NCBI GenBank assembly: GCA_024226105.1
Contig: JAAELZ010000127.1
Span: forward strand, 1-10,112
Length of the DNA: 10,112 bases
Direction: 5' to 3'
DNA from: Pseudomonadota bacterium
GTDB lineage: Bacteria; Pseudomonadota; Gammaproteobacteria; Arenicellales; Poriferihabitantaceae
In this document: piece by piece, positions 7,486 through 10,112 of the stretch
Numbering within the stretch: position 1 is the first letter of the stretch
Layout of the letters: each line of letters begins with the position of its first letter
The notes under the pieces: generated by a model
The model's input: only the letters and a program-made list of their open reading frames with translations
Told to the model about the DNA's origin: nothing
The model's database searches: none
Translations under genes and position numbers: made by a program

Positions 7486-8527
7486 CGACCTTCAACCCGA
7501 AAACATTCTGCAAAAAGAACAGGCCAATAAAGCAAACCAAACCGGCGGCAAAAGGTGTTGCTATCCAGCCAGCTACAATTTTTCCAAGCACCGACCACTG
7601 GATACCTGTCGTACCTTGCAGAATAGATATGCCTACAATCGCACCCACCACTGCCTGAGAACTTGAAACCGGCACCAGCGGAATAGTCGGCAGGCCGTGA
7701 CCAGCCAGCCAGGCTTCCAGCCCACGCGAAGCAAAAATGAAAAGCACGATCGAATGCGATAGCACTGTAATAAAAGCCGCGGTGGGTGAAAGTCTGCCCA
7801 AATTGTCCCCTACTGTCATCATCACACCCTTTGAATAGGTAAATACCCCGAGCGAGATCGCCAACCCACCGAGTAAAAATAATTGTTGCGTGGAAGAAAA
7901 GCGCCAGGTTCCCATTACAATATCCGGGAAGGGCTGCGCCGGGATAAACACCCCCACCACGTTAGCAATATTATTTGCCCCCAGAGAGTACGCACCAAAG
8001 GCTCCCACCAAAAGCAGCGCCACACGCATGTAGGCATCCCCCGCGATCATATGCACTTTAGCGCGTTTACTGAGTGCTCGAAATGCTTTGAATAGAGTAA
8101 CCGCGATGCAACCGGACAATACCGGGCATATTATCCAGGTACTAAGGATTTTAGTCAGTGTTCCCGCATCCGTCGGGTTGGATGAAAACAGGTTCCAGCC
8201 GATGATTGCGCCCACAATCGCCTGCGAGGTGGAAACCGGCAGGCCGGATTTGGTCATGGTATATACCGCAATCGCTGCCGAAAGCGCTGTCATAAACGCT
8301 CCCGGTAAAGCTGAAATCGCACCCAGCCTGCCCAGTGTATGGGATGCCCCGGCACCCGAAATTAATGCACCAAGAATGACAAATATGGAGCAAACAATAG
8401 CAGCTGTTTTCCAACTAACCATTCGGGTGCCCACCGCAGTACCAAACACATTAGCCGCGTCATTGGCGCCCAGAGCCCAGCCCAGAAACAGGCCGCTGGT
8501 TAGAAAAACAAGTACCAGAGGATCCAC
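7481..8527 (-). CDS. PiT family inorganic phosphate transporter
   Basis: 348 residues, very hydrophobic with about 10 membrane segments, the size of the short PiT form (shorter than the roughly 500-residue E. coli PitA). The two inverted halves that define PiT are visible: LGANDAANVFG (19-29) with PVSTSQAIVG (97-106), and LGANNIANVVG (182-192) with PVSSSQAVVG (286-295). The second GAND-type motif has Asn in place of Asp. PiT proteins move phosphate, or metal-phosphate, across the inner membrane with H+ or Na+; the family also contains sulfate permeases (CysP). The PhoU-like gene upstream favours phosphate. The start is GTG, sharing one base with the upstream TAG stop (TAGTG), and the next in-frame ATG is at residue 36, past the first GAND motif, so GTG is right. 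Translation is therefore probably coupled to the DUF47 gene. Confidence 0.93.
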   Translation of the reverse strand: MDPLVLVFLTSGLFLGWALGANDAANVFGTAVGTRMVSWKTAAIVCSIFVILGALISGAGASHTLGRLGAISALPGAFMTALSAAIAVYTMTKSGLPVSTSQAIVGAIIGWNLFSSNPTDAGTLTKILSTWIICPVLSGCIAVTLFKAFRALSKRAKVHMIAGDAYMRVALLLVGAFGAYSLGANNIANVVGVFIPAQPFPDIVMGTWRFSSTQQLFLLGGLAISLGVFTYSKGVMMTVGDNLGRLSPTAAFITVLSHSIVLFIFASRGLEAWLAGHGLPTIPLVPVSSSQAVVGAIVGISILQGTTGIQWSVLGKIVAGWIATPFAAGLVCFIGLFFLQNVFGLKVA

Positions 8528-9183
8528 TAAACCAGGCGCTTTATGGCATAAATTGCGAGTCGATCAGCCACATCTTCTGCCATGTCTGCCACCTCATCAA
8601 TTTGTTCAACAAACTCTCTTAAATGCAGCTTCTCCGCCAGCTCCAGATCGGAATCAAAAATCGCCGTTTTCAGGTTGGTACTCAAAACATCCGCTTCTTT
8701 TTCATACAGCATCACTTTATGGTTATAAGCGGGTACATCGTGCGGACTGCGGAAAAAAGCGCGCCCCCCAAGGCCCAGCTCATCCGCCGCTTTTACCACC
8801 ATGGTGGTGAGTTTTCTAAAGCCTACCCTGTACTCCTTGGGAATATCCGGTTTCTCAATGGCAAAGGCCCATAAAGAACCCTCAAACTGCGACAGCAGTT
8901 GATCAACCGTTTCAATCAGGCCCAGCACATCACCCCGTGAATCCGGGATGAGGGTATTGGTATACAGCTGTTTTTCAATATCCCGGCGCAGGTGATCTGC
9001 CTCAGTCTCTAACGCGCGTACCCGCTCCAGGCGGCCCTGGAAATCTTCGTTGTACCCTTCCTTTAAATAACTACGTATCGCCAGCCGATAAATGACCGAG
9101 GTTTCAGACAGCTTATCAAAAAAGCTGTCAATTTTTTGCTCCAGCTCCCGGGTCCTGCGAAACAGGTGAAAATTTGCTTTCAT
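8527..9183 (-). CDS. DUF47 / PhoU-like protein (TIGR00153 type)
   Basis: 218 residues, all helical and charged, the usual size of the DUF47 family, which shares the PhoU three-helix-bundle fold. The E/D-rich motifs associated with metal binding in PhoU-like proteins are seen twice: ETEADHLRRDIEKQLY at 59-74, and EKEADVLSTNL (161-171) with EQIDEVADMAEDVADRLA (193-210). There is no signal or membrane segment, so it acts in the cytoplasm. DUF47 genes very commonly precede a PiT transporter gene, as here, and are thought to modulate it. A strong ribosome binding site AAGGAG (complement of 9189-9194), 5 nt from the ATG, fixes the start. The gene is 36 bp downstream of the DeoR regulator with no clear terminator between them, so all three genes may share a transcript. 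Confidence 0.93.
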   Translation of the reverse strand: MKANFHLFRRTRELEQKIDSFFDKLSETSVIYRLAIRSYLKEGYNEDFQGRLERVRALETEADHLRRDIEKQLYTNTLIPDSRGDVLGLIETVDQLLSQFEGSLWAFAIEKPDIPKEYRVGFRKLTTMVVKAADELGLGGRAFFRSPHDVPAYNHKVMLYEKEADVLSTNLKTAIFDSDLELAEKLHLREFVEQIDEVADMAEDVADRLAIYAIKRLV

Positions 9184-9219
9184 TGGTTCTCCTTCACATT
9201 TGTTTAGAGCTTAGATTAG

Positions 9220-9978
9220 TCAACATAGAATATTCACATTGCTCTGATCCAGGGCTTTCTTGAGCAATTGACCGGGTTCGACTTCGCACGCCAGGTGGTC
9301 AAACTGATCGAGCCGACCGATCACATAGGGTGCAATGCGGCCATACTTACTCGAATCCGCTAACACAATCGCATTCTCCGTTCGGGCAAGCATCGCACGA
9401 GCCACAGCAGCCTCCCCAGAATCAAAGCTCATTACCCCGGCCACTGCATCAATACCCCCGGTGGCCAGTACAACGTGATTTGCCTGAAAAGCATCCAGTT
9501 GTAAAATGGTCATCGGCCCCAGCGTTTCGCGGTTGTCAGAGTTGTATTCACCACCCAGCAAAAATACGCTGGCCCCGTTCTCAGAGGACGATAAAACTCT
9601 GGCGACTTCTGCCGAGTTGGTAATGACAGTGAGACCGGGAATTTGAGTTGCTTCTTCAGCAAAAAACAGGGTGCTGGAACCGGTGTCAATAAACAGGGTG
9701 TCCCCGGGCGAAATCAGCTCACAGGCTTTTTGCGCGGCCAGGCGCTTGGCCCTGGCGTTTTCCCCCATCCTCAGCTGGTAGGGCCCTTCGCCTGATGGCC
9801 CGGGTAACATCGCACCACCATGAATTTTCTGAATTTTGCCTGTTTTCGAAAGCTTGTTTAAATCCCGTCGAATCGTTTCGGCAGAGGAGTTGAATTCCCT
9901 GGCGAGCTTATCGACACTGATACGGCCTTCCTGTCGAATCGTATCGAAAATCCTGGATCGCCTCTCTTTCGGTTTCAT
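9220..9978 (-). CDS. DeoR family transcriptional regulator
   Basis: 252 residues, the standard DeoR/GlpR length. The N-terminus is the DeoR winged helix-turn-helix: RRSRIFDTIRQEGRISVDKLA (6-26), SSAETIRRDLNKL (31-43) as recognition helix, and KIHGGAMLPG (51-60) closing the wing. The C-terminal sensor domain (about 75-240) has the ribose-isomerase-like fold signatures: FIDTGSSTLFFAEE (96-109), a phosphate-binding type loop, VITNSAEVA (118-126), LLGGEYNSDNRETLGP (140-155), ATGGIDAVAGVMSFD (172-186) and LADSSKYGR (206-214). Members sense phosphorylated sugars or polyols and usually repress. It most resembles GlpR-type repressors in general layout, but the ligand cannot be named. No strong Shine-Dalgarno precedes the ATG. 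It lies upstream of, and in line with, the DUF47-PiT pair and may regulate itself, that pair, or a divergent gene outside the window. Confidence 0.92.
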   Translation of the reverse strand: MKPKERRSRIFDTIRQEGRISVDKLAREFNSSAETIRRDLNKLSKTGKIQKIHGGAMLPGPSGEGPYQLRMGENARAKRLAAQKACELISPGDTLFIDTGSSTLFFAEEATQIPGLTVITNSAEVARVLSSSENGASVFLLGGEYNSDNRETLGPMTILQLDAFQANHVVLATGGIDAVAGVMSFDSGEAAVARAMLARTENAIVLADSSKYGRIAPYVIGRLDQFDHLACEVEPGQLLKKALDQSNVNILC

Positions 9979-10112
9979 GCGTGAATCGTATCACTATACT
10001 GCCTGTTCAGGCATTTATTTTACACTTATTAGCATATATAGACACTATTTTACCCAATAAGTTGACCATACGGTCACCATTCACCAGGCTGATCAACGTT
10101 ATCTCTACAGAA
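9979..10112. promoter_or_regulatory. AT-rich upstream region of the DeoR regulator, with two short palindromes
   Basis: 134 bp with no gene to the window edge. Bases 10014-10060 are markedly AT-rich and contain several weak minus-strand -10-like hexamers (TAAAAT at 10017-10022, TATATA at 10035-10040, TATAGT at 9993-9998), none with a convincing -35 at 16-18 bp. Two palindromes flank this AT block: TGCCTG-TT-CAGGCA at 10000-10013 and TGACC-ATAC-GGTCA at 10063-10076. The arrangement looks like a regulated promoter, possibly divergent. Exact promoter positions are not settled. Confidence 0.4.
10000..10013. promoter_or_regulatory. Palindrome TGCCTG-TT-CAGGCA, possible operator
   Basis: Perfect 6-bp arms around a 2-bp centre, 21 bp before the DeoR regulator start codon. 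Its position, just downstream of the AT-rich possible -10 elements, is where a repressor of its own gene would bind. Assignment to this regulator is inference from location only. Confidence 0.35.

Noticed and set aside
8287..8297. CTGTCATAAAC, a Pho-box half-site look-alike
   Set aside because: It sits inside the PiT coding region, on the opposite strand, and lacks the second CTGTCA repeat at 11-bp spacing.
8088..8810. 240-residue plus-strand open frame
   Set aside because: It is antisense across the junction of the PiT and DUF47 genes, both of which show strong family motifs on the minus strand; the predicted protein resembles nothing known.
9200..9223. Possible DUF47 promoter with TTGACT (complement of 9218-9223) at the end of the DeoR gene
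   Set aside because: The -35-like hexamer is good, but no acceptable -10 lies 16-18 bp downstream and transcription would begin almost at the ribosome binding site.

Overview
The window looks like chromosomal DNA from a Gammaproteobacterium, probably a free-living, possibly marine one. This rests on the gene order moxR / DUF58 / DUF4381 / vWA / vWA-TPR / batD, on a phosphoribulokinase-like protein close to the class I (octameric) bacterial form and to E. coli PrkB, and on dense packing with translational overlaps. Genus cannot be fixed from the sequence. No tRNA, rRNA, CRISPR array, insertion sequence or phage gene is visible.

Left arm (1-6433, plus strand): a Bat (aerotolerance-type) operon. 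It has the C-terminal half of a MoxR AAA+ ATPase, a DUF58 protein with a vWA-like fold, a small single-pass DUF4381 protein, a membrane-anchored vWA protein (BatA type), a fused vWA + TPR protein (BatB + BatC type) and a BatD-type protein with signal peptide and C-terminal membrane anchor. From the DUF58 gene onward, neighbouring genes are 5 bp apart or overlap by 4, 13 and 4 bp, so they are very probably co-transcribed and translationally coupled. MoxR plus vWA partners is a known chaperone-like pairing. The membrane-anchored vWA, TPR and BatD proteins would form an envelope complex that MoxR acts on from the cytoplasm.

Middle (6434-7485): after a 95-bp gap comes a lone phosphoribulokinase-family gene with a good ribosome binding site and no RuBisCO or other Calvin-cycle gene nearby. 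It keeps most substrate-binding positions of class I phosphoribulokinase but has Asn in place of the catalytic Asp (position 42) and Arg in place of the Walker B Glu (position 130, equal to 131 in the Rhodobacter enzyme). This makes it a candidate pseudokinase or re-purposed family member and is the most interesting object in the window. It converges on the next operon, with an 8-bp hairpin between the two.

Right arm (minus strand, read from 9978 down to 7481): a DeoR-family repressor, a PhoU-like DUF47 protein and a PiT-family phosphate transporter, closely spaced (36 bp, then a 1-bp TAGTG overlap). This is probably one phosphate uptake unit with its own sugar-phosphate-type regulator. The 134 bp upstream of the regulator are AT-rich and hold two short palindromes that could be operators for the regulator itself or for a divergent gene beyond the window edge.
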